A DNA stretch of 64,000 bases from Methylorubrum rhodesianum. Lineage in GTDB: Bacteria > Pseudomonadota > Alphaproteobacteria > Rhizobiales > Beijerinckiaceae. Below the pieces are notes generated by a model. The model saw nothing but the letters and a program-made list of their open reading frames with translations, was not told the DNA's origin and searched no databases. The position numbers and the translations under genes are program-made. Positions 24,553 to 33,701 of this stretch are shown one piece after another. The stretch spans positions 1 through 64,000 of the forward strand of contig NZ_JACHOS010000004.1 of the NCBI RefSeq assembly GCF_014199985.1. The letters run 5' to 3'. Within the stretch, counting starts at the first letter, position 1. Each line of letters begins with the position of its first letter.

Positions 24553-26847
24553 ATGCGGCAGCGTCGGAATCGGGCGGGTGACGGGACCTCGTCGGGCGCG
24601 GTCCCGTCGGCGGCGCTGCCGGCGCTGCGGCGGGCGGCCGAGGCCCTGAACGCCGGCCGTCTCGACGAGGCCGAGCACCAGGCCCGGTCGGTGCTCGCGG
24701 CCCGCCCCCATGAGCCCGCCGCCCTCGACGTGCTCGGCTGCGTCGCCTTGAACCGGGGCCGGCCCGGGGAGGCGCTGGCCCACTTCGAGCGGGTGCGTGC
24801 GACGCGGTCCAAGGATCCGCTGCTGCAGTTCAACCTCGGCGAGGCGCACCGGCAGACCGGCGCGCCGGCCTCGGCCCTGCGCCACTTCCGGAAGGCCGCC
24901 GAGCTCCGCCCCGATTTCGCCGAGGCGCATGGCCAGGCGGGCGAGATGCTGCGCGCGCTCGGGCGCTTCACGGAGGCCGCCAAGGCCTACCAGAGCGCCT
25001 TGATGCTGAAGCCGGAGCTCGCCCACTGCCTGGCGGGCTTCGCGCTCCTGCTGGTGCGGGAGGGCGAGTTCGGCCAAGCCGTGCCCTTCTTCGAGGCCGC
25101 GCTCCGGGCCACCCCCGTCACGATGACACCGGCGCGGGCGCCGCTCTGGGCCAATCTCGGGAGCGCCCGCCTCCGGGCCGGCGAGACGCTCGCGGGCCTC
25201 TCGGCCCTCGCGGAGGCCGTTGCCTGCGCGCCGGACCAGCCCGGCTTCCCGCGCCTGCTCGCCCGCGAGCTCCTGCACCTCGGCGCGGTGCCGGCGGGAC
25301 CACGTTTCCGGGCGGTGCTGATCGCCCTGTTCGGGCGGGCCGACGTCGACCCGCGCCTGCTCGCCACCGCGGCCGTCGCGGCGCTGCGGCAGGATGCGGC
25401 CGTCGACGGCCTGCTCGCCCGGTTGGCGGCCGATCCCCCGCGTGCCCGCGAGACCGTCGCCGAAGCCGATGCGGTCGTCCGCGCCCTGCTGGACGACGCG
25501 CTGTTCCGCGCGCTCCTCGCCGCCGCCCCCATTCCCGATCTCGGGCTTGAGCTCCTGCTGACGGAGGTGCGGCGAAGCCTGCTCCTGGCGGCGCGGGAGG
25601 GGGCGCCGCCCGCACCGGACCTCACCCTCGCCTGCGCCCTGGCGCGCCAGTGCTTCCTCAACGAGTACCTCTACTGCACCGACGAGCAGGAGGAGGTCGC
25701 CCTGGCGGCCCTGTGCGCGGGCTTCGGTCGAGCCGAGGCCGACGCGGGCGCGGCGGATTGGCGCCGGGTCGCCATCGCGGCCTGCTACCTGCCGCTGCAT
25801 CGCACGGCCGCGGCCCGCCTCGACCTCGCCAAGGCCCCGCCCGCCCTGCGCGCCCTCGTGCGCGAGCAGGTCGAGGAGCCGGCCCAGGAGCGCGCCCTCG
25901 CGGACAGCCTGGTCCCGCTCAGGCCGGTGCGCGACGCCGTGTCCCTCCTGGTCCAGGCCCAGTACGAGGAGAACCCCTATCCGCGCTGGTCGCGCGCCCT
26001 GCTCGGGACCCCGCGTCCCTTGCGCGAGCGGGTCCACCTCGCGCTGCCGCACCTCGGCGCGGACGAGATGCCGGCGGTCGAGCGGCCACGCGTCCTCGTC
26101 GCGGGGTGCGGGACCGGCATCCAGACCATGCGGCTCGTGCAGTCGGTCGCGGACGCCTCGGTGCTCGCGGTCGACCTGAGCCGCAGCAGCCTGGCCTACG
26201 GCATGCGCAAGCTGGCGGAATACGGGATCGGGTCGGTCCGGCACCTGCAGGCCGACATCCTCGACCTCGCCAACCTGGGCGAGCGCTTCGACCTGATCGA
26301 GAGCTTCGGCGTGCTCCACCACATGCACGAGCCCCGAGAGGGCTTGCGCGTCCTCTCGGGGCTGCTCGCGCCGGGCGGCCTGCTCTTCCTCGGGCTCTAC
26401 AGCGAGATCGCGCGCGCCAGCGTCGTCGCGGGGCGCGCCGTGGTCGCGGAGCGCGCGCTCGCGCCGACCCCGGCCGGCGTGCGGGCGGGCCGGCGTGCCG
26501 TCATGGCCGGGGCCGTGGCGCAGCCGGACCTCGGCATGCTGCTCAGCCCCGCCTCCGACTTCTGGACCCTGTCGGAATGCCGCGACCTCATCTTCCACGT
26601 CGAGGAGCACCGTTTCACGCTGCCCGGGATCGGCGCGATGCTGGAGGCCTGCGGGCTGGAGTTTTTGGGCCTGGAGCCCGAACGCCCGTCGGACCGGACC
26701 CGGTTCGCGGCCGAGCATCCGGACCCGGCCGCGGCGCGCTCGCCGGCGGCGTGGCACGGTTTCGAGACCCGCCATCCCGACACCTTCGGCGGCACCTATC
26801 GGATCTGGGCGCGGCAGGCGCGCCAGGGCCGGACCGGTTCGCGCTGA
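24553..26847 (+). CDS. TPR-repeat protein with SAM-dependent methyltransferase domain
   Basis: The 764-residue protein has N-terminal tetratricopeptide repeats (about 20-190: ALNAGRLDEAEHQARSVL, GRPGEALAHFERV, APASALRHFRKAAELRPDF, GRFTEAAKAYQSAL). A C-terminal class I methyltransferase domain (about 510-650) has motif I VLVAGCGTG, VDLSRSS for the ribose contact and FDLIESFGVLHHM. Proteins of this design often modify surface glycans or secondary metabolites; the substrate is not evident. I use ATG 24553 because GGAGG is 7 bp upstream; ATG 24547 directly abuts it. Confidence 0.85.
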   Translation: MRQRRNRAGDGTSSGAVPSAALPALRRAAEALNAGRLDEAEHQARSVLAARPHEPAALDVLGCVALNRGRPGEALAHFERVRATRSKDPLLQFNLGEAHRQTGAPASALRHFRKAAELRPDFAEAHGQAGEMLRALGRFTEAAKAYQSALMLKPELAHCLAGFALLLVREGEFGQAVPFFEAALRATPVTMTPARAPLWANLGSARLRAGETLAGLSALAEAVACAPDQPGFPRLLARELLHLGAVPAGPRFRAVLIALFGRADVDPRLLATAAVAALRQDAAVDGLLARLAADPPRARETVAEADAVVRALLDDALFRALLAAAPIPDLGLELLLTEVRRSLLLAAREGAPPAPDLTLACALARQCFLNEYLYCTDEQEEVALAALCAGFGRAEADAGAADWRRVAIAACYLPLHRTAAARLDLAKAPPALRALVREQVEEPAQERALADSLVPLRPVRDAVSLLVQAQYEENPYPRWSRALLGTPRPLRERVHLALPHLGADEMPAVERPRVLVAGCGTGIQTMRLVQSVADASVLAVDLSRSSLAYGMRKLAEYGIGSVRHLQADILDLANLGERFDLIESFGVLHHMHEPREGLRVLSGLLAPGGLLFLGLYSEIARASVVAGRAVVAERALAPTPAGVRAGRRAVMAGAVAQPDLGMLLSPASDFWTLSECRDLIFHVEEHRFTLPGIGAMLEACGLEFLGLEPERPSDRTRFAAEHPDPAAARSPAAWHGFETRHPDTFGGTYRIWARQARQGRTGSR

Positions 26848-26866
26848 CTTCCGATCCCGGGGGGCA

Positions 26867-27382
26867 TCATTCGCTGTGCCCGGCCCCGCCCGTGCCGGCC
26901 GGCCCTCCCCCCGGCTCGGTGCCGGCGCCCCGGTCCTGCGACGCGGCGGTCCGCGGCTTGCGCTTCAAGGGCGTCAGGAGGGCGAGGACCAGGAAGTTGG
27001 ACAGGGCCGGGATGAGGCCAAGGTCGTAGTAGCCGAAGCCGACGGCCGCCCCGATCACGCCCACGTTCCACAGGCTCGCCGCGGTCGCGGTGCCGTGCAC
27101 GTTGTCGCCCCCCTTCAGGATGGCGCCACCGCCGATGAAGCCGATGCCGGTGATGAGTCCCTGGAGGATGCGCGCCTGCTCCGGCGTGCGCGCGCCGAGG
27201 AGCTCGCTGGCGAGCAGGATGAAGCCGCAGCTGGCGATGGCGACGATGGGGAAGGTGCGCAATCCGGCGCTGCGCGCCTCGCGCTCGCGGTTCCAGCCGA
27301 GCGGGAATGCGAACGCGAAGGCGAGGCCCAGCCGCACCAAGTGGTTGGGAAGGTCTCCCCAGATGCCCCAGTACGAACCCAT
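26867..27382 (-). CDS. mgtC: MgtC/SapB-family membrane protein
   Basis: This 171-residue membrane protein has the conserved MgtC pattern: GWNREREARSAGLRTF in the first loop, then ARILQGLITGIGFIGGGAIL and TATAASLWNVGVIGAAVGFG. Four hydrophobic segments follow the family. MgtC proteins help growth at low Mg2+ and modulate the F-ATPase in pathogens. The C-terminal 35 residues are a Gly/Pro-rich tail. GAGGAATC precedes ATG 27382. It is convergent with the TPR-methyltransferase gene, 19 bp apart. Confidence 0.9.
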   Translation of the reverse strand: MGSYWGIWGDLPNHLVRLGLAFAFAFPLGWNREREARSAGLRTFPIVAIASCGFILLASELLGARTPEQARILQGLITGIGFIGGGAILKGGDNVHGTATAASLWNVGVIGAAVGFGYYDLGLIPALSNFLVLALLTPLKRKPRTAASQDRGAGTEPGGGPAGTGGAGHSE

Positions 27383-27511
27383 GATTCCTCGCCGGTGTGA
27401 GAACGCCCCGATGGTCCGTCCGCGCGTCGTGCCGCCGTTCCGAGGCGGGCCGCCAGCGGCGCGCCGACGGTGATCCTCGCGCCTGACGGAACCTTCCCGG
27501 AGCGGCCCGCA

Positions 27512-28024
27512 TCAGGGCGAGCGGGGTCCGGTCGGCTCGGCGTCGCGCCTCGTTACGCCCTGACGGTCCGGCGCGCTGCTCCCGGGGTCGAGTTCCGTCA
27601 CCTCCCAGTCGTCGCCGACGTTCTGGCAGGCCGTGCCGCGGATCCTGGCGGTGCGCTGCGCCTCTTCCACGGTGGCCAGGAAGGCGCGGCAGATCCGCCC
27701 CGCGCGTACGACCGGCGCGGCGGTCGGCACGACGCTGCCCTTCCGCCCGCTCGCCGGGTTGTCCCACCGGATGCGCAGGCCGTTCCCGCTGGGTTCCAAC
27801 GCGAGGCCGAGGATGCCGCGCGCCCGGCGCCAATCCTCCGGGTCGAGCCCCGGGAACGCCAGGGGCGCCGTGCGCTTCGGGTCCTGCCCCGGCACGCCGG
27901 GAGAACCGTCGGCAGGCCGGGAGATCGGCAGCGAGATCGCGCAGGCCGGCAGCGCCAGGATCAGGAGCGCGGCGCCGGCGCGGGACAGGGGACGTGCGGT
28001 TGGCCGGAGCCGGGGATGGGACAT
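27512..28024 (-). CDS. Outer-membrane lipoprotein, RT0821/Lpp0805-type C-terminus
   Basis: The 170-residue protein has a lipoprotein signal (LLILALPAC, cysteine about residue 28). The C-terminal part matches the surface-antigen pattern LRIRWDNPASGRKGSV followed by GRICRAFLATVEEAQR and an internal cysteine in GTACQ. Such domains end many alphaproteobacterial 17-kDa-antigen-like lipoproteins. ATG 28024 starts a proper n-region. It lies 140 bp downstream of the TolC gene on the same strand and may be cotranscribed. Confidence 0.68.
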   Translation of the reverse strand: MSHPRLRPTARPLSRAGAALLILALPACAISLPISRPADGSPGVPGQDPKRTAPLAFPGLDPEDWRRARGILGLALEPSGNGLRIRWDNPASGRKGSVVPTAAPVVRAGRICRAFLATVEEAQRTARIRGTACQNVGDDWEVTELDPGSSAPDRQGVTRRDAEPTGPRSP

Positions 28025-28164
28025 GACGGTGCGCTCGGCGGTGTCTGGCGAAGGCGGGGGCGGGTCGGGGCGCGCCGGCGGTCCCGGACCGCCCGGCAGC
28101 CCCGGCCAGGGATGAGCGGGCGGCCCCGGGGCGCGGACCTGGCGGCGGAAGGTCTTCCGTCCCA

Positions 28165-29862
28165 TCAGCGGCCATCCGGTGTGCGCACGCCGGACCAGAG
28201 GTCCTTGACCTGATCGAAGTGCGTCTTCGGGCTGTAGGCCGCCACCGGCACCGCGATGAAGCGGGCGGTCAGGCGCCCGATCTGCTGCACGACGCCGTAG
28301 GAGAACACCACGCGGTTGCGCTGGGCCTGGATCAGCTGCACGCGGGCGTTCAGGAGCTCCTGCTGCGCGTTCAGCACGTCGAGGGTGGTGCGCTGGCCGA
28401 CGCGGGCCTCCTCGCGCACCCCGTCGAGCGCGACCTCGTTCGCCTGGACCTGCGCCTGCGAGGCGATGACCTGGGCCTTGGCGGCCTCCAGCTGGCCCCA
28501 GGCCGAGACCACGGCGGCGCGGATCTGGTCGCGCAGGAACTCGACCTGCAGGCGCGTCTGGCCCACGAGCTCCTTGGCCTGCCGGATCTGCGCGTATTCC
28601 GATCCGCCTTGATAGATCGGGACCGTGATGCGGCCCACGATCGAGGCGGTGCGGCCGTTGTCGCCGGGCTGCTCCTGGTCGTAGCGCTGGGCGACCTGGC
28701 CGGTCAGGCCGACCTGCGGGTAGAGCCGGCCCTCCAGCACCTTCACCTGCGCCTCGGCGGCATCGACCGCGTGCAGCGCCGAGGCGATCTGCGGGTTTTC
28801 CTTGAGGCCGATCTCGACCGCGGCGTCGAGGTTGCCCGGCACGGGGCGGTCAAGCGGGCGGCCCGGCGAGAGCTGGCGCGGCTCCACGCCGATGACCCGG
28901 CGATAGATGCCGATGCTGGCGCCCAGCTGCGACTCCGCCGCGCTCACCTGCGAGCGGGCGAGCGCGAGGCGCGCCTCCGCCTGGGCGACGTCGGTCCGGG
29001 TCAACGCGCCGACCTGGAAGCGGAAGGCCGTCTGGCGGAGCTGCTCCTGCAGGACGGCGACGTTGTTGCGGTTCAGCTCCAGCGTCGCGGTATTCTGAAG
29101 CACGTCCATGTAGGACTGGACCGCACTGAACAGGGTCGTCGTCTCGGTGAGGCGCAGGCTCTCGCGCTGGCCGAGCACGGTCGATTCCGCGCGCCGGGTG
29201 TTGTTGTCGGTCTGGAAACCGTTGAACAGCGTCTGGTTGACGGTCAGGCCGGCGCCGCCCGGCAGGGCGGTCCGCGCGAAGCGTTCCCCGCCCTCGACGC
29301 CCTTCTGTCGCTCGACCCCGATGTCGGCGTCGAGGCGGATCGTGGGGCGGTAGCCCGCCCGGGCCTGCACGATCTCCTCGTCCGTCGCGCGCAGGCCCGC
29401 CCGGGCGGCGTTCAGCTCCGGGTTCGCGCGGAAGGCGCGCGCGAGGGCACCCTCCAGGGTCTCGGCCCGCGCGCCCCCGGTGGCGCCGGCCAGAAGGAGC
29501 GCGGCGCACAGGCTGCAGGCCGCGCGGGTCCGCCGCGATCGGGCGCTCGGCGACGGGGAGGAAGGCCGGCGGGCACCGTGCGCCCCTGGCCGGGCGGAGG
29601 TTTCGGCGCCGGCACGACCCGGTGAACCTGCGGGTCCGGGCGCCCGGGCGGGGCGGACCGCCGCGGCGGACCATGGCCCGGCCGGATCCGACCCGCGCGA
29701 CGGCTCCGGCGTACCGCCCTGCCGAGGCTCGGCTGCGCGGCGTCCCCGACCCGCGGCGAGCGCCGAGGCCTGGCCCGCACGAGCGAGCGGGAACGCGCCG
29801 GCACGCGGCGCCGCGCCCGGGAAGACCGCCGGTTCGGGGTCGATGATGAGGGGAACGGGCAT
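28165..29862 (-). CDS. TolC-family outer-membrane efflux protein
   Basis: The mature part is a clear TolC/OEP channel with two duplicated halves: ETLEGALARAFRANPELNAARAGLRA, TVNQTLFNGFQTDN, VGALTRTDVAQAEARLA, then VGLTGQVAQRYDQ, ITVPIYQGGSEYAQI, VREEARVGQRTTLDVLNAQQ. It would provide the outer-membrane exit for an RND or type I exporter. The signal peptide (CSLCAALLLAGATGGARA) lies about 140 residues after ATG 29862, preceded by Pro/Arg-rich sequence. The true start may therefore be further in, although I see no better in-frame start codon. The CzcA/CzcB pair at 33.7-38.3 kb lacks its own outer-membrane gene. Confidence 0.85.
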   Translation of the reverse strand: MPVPLIIDPEPAVFPGAAPRAGAFPLARAGQASALAAGRGRRAAEPRQGGTPEPSRGSDPAGPWSAAAVRPARAPGPAGSPGRAGAETSARPGAHGARRPSSPSPSARSRRTRAACSLCAALLLAGATGGARAETLEGALARAFRANPELNAARAGLRATDEEIVQARAGYRPTIRLDADIGVERQKGVEGGERFARTALPGGAGLTVNQTLFNGFQTDNNTRRAESTVLGQRESLRLTETTTLFSAVQSYMDVLQNTATLELNRNNVAVLQEQLRQTAFRFQVGALTRTDVAQAEARLALARSQVSAAESQLGASIGIYRRVIGVEPRQLSPGRPLDRPVPGNLDAAVEIGLKENPQIASALHAVDAAEAQVKVLEGRLYPQVGLTGQVAQRYDQEQPGDNGRTASIVGRITVPIYQGGSEYAQIRQAKELVGQTRLQVEFLRDQIRAAVVSAWGQLEAAKAQVIASQAQVQANEVALDGVREEARVGQRTTLDVLNAQQELLNARVQLIQAQRNRVVFSYGVVQQIGRLTARFIAVPVAAYSPKTHFDQVKDLWSGVRTPDGR

Positions 29863-30003
29863 CGCCCACCCTGCGAGATGCTGCCACATGCCGCCCCGTC
29901 GCATCGACGGGACCCGCGCCGCGCAGGGCGGGCGCCTTCCCTTCCGGGCCTGGGGATGACCATGCAACCCGGGTTGCCGCCGCGGCATGCGGCGGCCGGC
30001 GGG

Positions 30004-30390
30004 TCAGGCGCGCGGGGGCTCGCTCGGGGGCGTCGATGCCACGGAGGAGAGGCGGGCGGTGCCGAGGGTGAATTCGGGCGGCCTGGCGATGCGCAGGGGC
30101 GTCACGACCGGGCTCTCCGGCCGGATGACGGCATGGCAGGGGCAGTGCGCGCTGCAACGGCCAGGCCCCGCAAGGCCGCGGTCCGCCGGCTCGTCCGCGG
30201 CGGGCGCCCCGGAGATGGCATCGAGCACGATGACGATGCCGGGCCCGCCGGCTTCCTCGTCCGGCGACGCGGGCGCGGTCAGGGCCGGGTCCACCAGGGA
30301 GACGGTCAGGGCGATGGCGAGCAGGCAAACCAGGGCGCGGCGCCAAACGCCGGACGCGTACCCGTCCCACCGCTGCCGAAGCCTGACCAT
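30004..30390 (-). CDS. Small secreted protein with CxxHCxCH motif
   Basis: The 128-residue protein has a signal peptide (ALVCLLAIALTVSLVDPALTA) and a mature motif CSAHCPCH that could bind a metal. The same motif type recurs as CHVHCSCH in the secreted protein next to CzcB (38461-38835). Both end in Arg/Pro-rich tails. They look like periplasmic accessory proteins of metal efflux loci. It is followed by the TolC gene on the same strand. Confidence 0.65.
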   Translation of the reverse strand: MVRLRQRWDGYASGVWRRALVCLLAIALTVSLVDPALTAPASPDEEAGGPGIVIVLDAISGAPAADEPADRGLAGPGRCSAHCPCHAVIRPESPVVTPLRIARPPEFTLGTARLSSVASTPPSEPPRA

Positions 30391-30552
30391 ACGCCATGCT
30401 TACGGGGGCGCGCCGCCCGGCGCAAGGTCTCGCGGAGGTGGGGGAGGCCAGCGTCCGAGGAGCCCGATCGTTCCCGCGCGCCGGCGGCGCGACCCGTCGC
30501 AGGACCCTCCTCGCGCGGAGGGTTTCGCGCTTCGCCGGGGTCCGGCCCGGCC

Positions 30553-31230
30553 TCAGGGGCGGAGCCGATGTCCGGCCAGGGCGATGCGGTCGCGGATCTC
30601 GACCTGCCCGCGCAGGACCCGGATCCATCCCGCGCGCTCCCAGCCGGCGAGATGCCGGCTGACGACCTCGCGCACGGTGCCGAGGTCGGCCGCGATCTGC
30701 CGGTGCGTCGCGGTCACCCTTCCGTGCTGGTCCGCTTGGGCGAGCAGGTGCCGGGCGAGGCGCTCCTCAAGGGGCGTGAAGGCGATCTCGTCGAGGAGCC
30801 CGAACAGGACGGCCATGAGCTTGGCGTAATCGTCGAGGACGAAGGCGCGGAACGCGGCCGAGGCCGCCATGAGGTGCCGGAAGGTCTCCGCCGGAAGCGC
30901 CGCCAGCACCGTGCGCTGCTCCGCGACGCTCTCGGCCGGGAAGGTGCCGCCGGCGAGCAGGCACTGGGTCGTGAGGACGCAGGTCCCCCGGGGACCCACC
31001 CGGTAGATCAGCATCTCGCGGCCGCCCGCGGAGATCCGGAAGACGCGTGTCCGGCCCTCGATGCACATCAGGTAGTTCGCGCACGCGCCTCCCAGCTCGT
31101 AGGCGGTCGCTCCCGCCTCCAGCACGGGAAAGCGCACGGCGCCGCGCAGGATGTGCCGGTGGTCGGCCGGAAGCGTCCCGAGCACGGGAAACTGCTCGAA
31201 CCAGCGCTCGACGCGGTCGGCGTGAGACAT
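30553..31230 (-). CDS. Crp/Fnr-family transcription regulator
   Basis: This 225-residue protein has an N-terminal cyclic-nucleotide-binding-like beta-barrel (about 20-135) without the four Fnr cysteines, and a C-terminal helix-turn-helix (TATHRQIAADLGTVREVVSRHLAGWERAGWI, written here as overlapping halves TATHRQIAADLG and REVVSRHLAGWERAG). The recognition-helix pattern REVVSRHL is typical. It may respond to redox, gas or thiol state; the target is unknown. ATG 31230 is supported by AAGGTC upstream. It lies ahead of the secreted CxxHCxCH gene on the same strand. Confidence 0.88.
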   Translation of the reverse strand: MSHADRVERWFEQFPVLGTLPADHRHILRGAVRFPVLEAGATAYELGGACANYLMCIEGRTRVFRISAGGREMLIYRVGPRGTCVLTTQCLLAGGTFPAESVAEQRTVLAALPAETFRHLMAASAAFRAFVLDDYAKLMAVLFGLLDEIAFTPLEERLARHLLAQADQHGRVTATHRQIAADLGTVREVVSRHLAGWERAGWIRVLRGQVEIRDRIALAGHRLRP

Positions 31231-31516
31231 GCGCGATGACCTTCAGCTCCGCGGCGCGCCGGTCGGGCGCCGGGGACGTTCCGGGACAGGCCGGCGTCGA
31301 TGAGCGCGGGCACAAACGACCGATGCCGCCCGCGTTCGGATTGAGCCGCGCGGGCGCGCGGCGGTGCCGGTTCCGGCGGTGCGCGGGGCCCGAGCCCGTT
31401 CGCCGGGAACCGCGGGGACACCCATACGCAGGCACGCGGCCCTCCCGTTCTCGGCCGTCGTCGCCCCGGGTCCGGCGTCGGCCGCGGGCGACCTGCTCCG
31501 CCCCCTCGGCCGGACG

Positions 31517-32110
31517 ATGCCGGACATGACGCAGGCGGGGACGGCCCGCGCCGCTATCGAGGCGACGATCGCCCGGGCGGCCGGCAAGCCGCTCGGCCTC
31601 TCGGACGGGCGCCTGTCCGGCCTGGACCTCAGGCGCGCGAACCTGCGCCCGTCCCGCTTGAACAGGGTCCTGCCGCGGGGGGGCGGTCTCCGCGTCGCGG
31701 CCCCCGACCAGGCCGGGCTCAAGACGGCCGACCTTGGCGGGGCGAAGCTCGTCGGCGCGCGTTTCTTCGGTCCGCAGGTCCGGGGGCGAACCCGCGCGGA
31801 GCCGACCGGAGCGGGGCCAGGACCGGCCGCGACTTCGGCGGGGCGAGCGCCGGCGGCGCGCTCCGCGCCGGCCCGCGCGGCGACGACGCCGTCCGGAACG
31901 CTGACGCGAGCGGGGCCGGCCTGCGCCGGCGCAAGGGCTGGGACGCGACCCCGGATTGCGACGCGCTCGTCGCGAACCGCGCCGGGACCGACCCGGCCCA
32001 CCGGACCGCCCCGGCGGATCGGTCCGACGCCTCTCCGAACGCCCGTCCCGCGCGGGCGCGAGGCCGCGTCGGCGTCCGTGCGTTCCGGGGGCAGGGCTCC
32101 GATCCCGCGG
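31517..32110 (+). pseudogene. Frameshifted pentapeptide-repeat protein
   Basis: The frame from ATG 31517 (or 31526) encodes LSGLDLRRANLRPSRLN and TADLGGAKLVGARFFG, which are pentapeptide repeats. At the G-run 31782-31786 the repeat pattern jumps to another frame (RGANPRGADRSGARTGRDFGG), as expected if one G has been lost from a run of six. Several repeats are also eroded. The 3' end cannot be fixed and runs towards the convergent lipoprotein gene. It is either a decaying gene or a phase-variable homopolymer. Confidence 0.55.
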
Positions 32111-32114
32111 GCCG

Positions 32115-32492
32115 TTACCCTCCCTGGATCGCCTCTCCGTACCGGAACGTGGCGGAGCCGCCGTCCATCCTCAGCGTCCCGGACCCGGCGAACGAGCTCG
32201 TCCCGTCGGCCGACCCGGTGCCGCGCTGGCCATTGGAGCAATTTGCCCCGACGGATGCCGGCAGCCCCGCCCCGGACGGATGAAACAGGCCGCTGCAGGT
32301 CGTCCGCCCGTCGGTCGCGTAGAACTCGCGCCGCAGCAGCCGGGTGGTCACGCTGCCCGTGAGGCGCTCCCCCGACGGGAGATGCAGGGTGAACGGGACC
32401 GTCGCGTAGCCCGGAACATCGGGCACGTGCAGGCAGCCCGTCACGCCGGTGGCCAGCCCCAAGGCACACGCGAACCTCCTCCAGCCGATCAT
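32115..32492 (-). CDS. Small lipoprotein of unknown function
   Basis: The 125-residue protein has a lipobox (LGLATGVTGC, cysteine about residue 20) and a beta-rich mature part with VPFTLHLPSGERLTG and TLRMDGGSATFRYG. It probably sits in the outer membrane. One extra cysteine pair (TTCSG, ANCSN) could be disulfide-bonded. ATG 32492 gives a standard n-region (IGWRRF). Convergent with the pentapeptide-repeat remnant. Confidence 0.68.
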   Translation of the reverse strand: MIGWRRFACALGLATGVTGCLHVPDVPGYATVPFTLHLPSGERLTGSVTTRLLRREFYATDGRTTCSGLFHPSGAGLPASVGANCSNGQRGTGSADGTSSFAGSGTLRMDGGSATFRYGEAIQGG

Positions 32493-32656
32493 CACGATCC
32501 CTCCCCGCCCGTGCCGGTCCGACCGACGCCCGCGCATGGCCCGGCCGCGGATGGGCGCCGGCCGTTGCGCTCGCCGCCTTCGGCGGCCCGGATCCCCGGA
32601 TTGCCCGCAGCGGCGTGGCCGCTGCACCGCCCCGACCGGCCCGGTGCCGAACCCGG

Positions 32657-33010
32657 CTAGATCCCGGGGCCGCGCAGTCGATGGTAGAGAGCCCTGACGG
32701 CATCCATGTAGTCCTGACCCGGGTTCTTGGCGCAGAAGGTGCGCAGGAAATGGACTTGGGCCTGAAGCGGGACGGACGGCGGTGTCAGGTCCAGGTCTTC
32801 ATCGATTCCTGCCGGCGCACGAATCAGCGCTCCGCTCATGAAACCTTGCGCCCAGGCGAAGAAGTACAGCTCGGCAGCTTGGTTCGCGGAGATCTCCTGG
32901 TTGAACGCTGCGCAGGTCTGGGCGCCGATGCCGACGATCTTGGCCGTCGATCCTGCCTGCGCGGACATCACGATCATGACGCCGAGGGCCACTATCACTG
33001 TTCGTCGCAT
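32657..33010 (-). CDS. Small secreted protein with two cysteines
   Basis: The 117-residue product has a signal peptide (TVIVALGVMIVMSAQAGS) and a helical mature part with cysteines in GAQTCAAF and RTFCAKN, which could form a disulfide. The motif FFAWAQGFMSGALI resembles small periplasmic helical proteins of the HdeA/Rap1a type, but I cannot assign a family. Its GC content is lower than that of its neighbours. Confidence 0.65.
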   Translation of the reverse strand: MRRTVIVALGVMIVMSAQAGSTAKIVGIGAQTCAAFNQEISANQAAELYFFAWAQGFMSGALIRAPAGIDEDLDLTPPSVPLQAQVHFLRTFCAKNPGQDYMDAVRALYHRLRGPGI

Positions 33011-33082
33011 CGATGCTCCCCGTCGCTCCAGTTTCGTAGGATGAGCCGGAGCCAGCGCCGTCGAACGCCGGCCGGTGGGTGG

Positions 33083-33637
33083 TCATGGCGCCGTCCGGCG
33101 GTCCCGGGATTCGAGCAGGTCGGAGGTATGGCGGGCGGCGGGGTGACCGGTCGCCGCCTCGTGCGCCGACGAGCATTTCTCGTAGAGCTCGCCCGCGGCG
33201 ACCATGACGATGCGTTTTCCGCCGCCTTCGGCGGGGCGGACCGCCAGGAGCGTGCGCCCCGCCGGCCACGTCACGGCGTTCGGCCGCCCGGCCTCCTGCG
33301 GCTCGCCGTAGCGCCGCACCCCCTCCCGGTAGATCGCCGCGTAGGCCGGCACGAGCTCGGCCTCCGCGAAGGGGCGGCTGAACCAGATGACCTGCTGCAG
33401 GCCCTCGTCCCGGCAGACCTCCAGGACGACCTGCTCGGTATCGGGCCCGGAGGCCGGCGCCCGGCCCTGGAAATAGAACAGGGCCGTGACGTTCCCCTCC
33501 CGATCCGCCATGGACGGTTTCGGCACGGACGTCAGCGGACCCCAACGCAGGCCGAAGGGTGCCTCCCCGGCAAGCGCCCCCGGGATGCCGGCCGCCCCCA
33601 GGAACGCGGTGGCGAGCGCACGACGAAACGTCCGCAT
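33083..33637 (-). CDS. Secreted hypothetical protein
   Basis: The 184-residue protein has a signal peptide (ATAFLGAAGIPGALA) and a globular mature part (APFGLRWGPLTSVPK, EQVVLEVCRDEGLQQVIWFSRPF). The pattern PFGLxWG at the mature N-terminus is seen in many secreted proteins of unknown role. GGAGG precedes ATG 33637; a GTG one codon earlier is possible. It follows the CzcA-like gene on the same strand, 64 bp away, and may be the last gene of that operon. Confidence 0.62.
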   Translation of the reverse strand: MRTFRRALATAFLGAAGIPGALAGEAPFGLRWGPLTSVPKPSMADREGNVTALFYFQGRAPASGPDTEQVVLEVCRDEGLQQVIWFSRPFAEAELVPAYAAIYREGVRRYGEPQEAGRPNAVTWPAGRTLLAVRPAEGGGKRIVMVAAGELYEKCSSAHEAATGHPAARHTSDLLESRDRRTAP

Positions 33638-33701
33638 CACGGGCCTCCCCCTCGGGTCCGTCGCGACCGCGCCTCGCCGGTCCGGGGATGCATGGCCCGG
33701 G

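Noticed and set aside
23533..26775. A minus-strand frame of 1080 codons over the exchanger and methyltransferase genes
   Set aside because: Shadow of the two plus-strand genes; low-complexity and without any recognisable fold.
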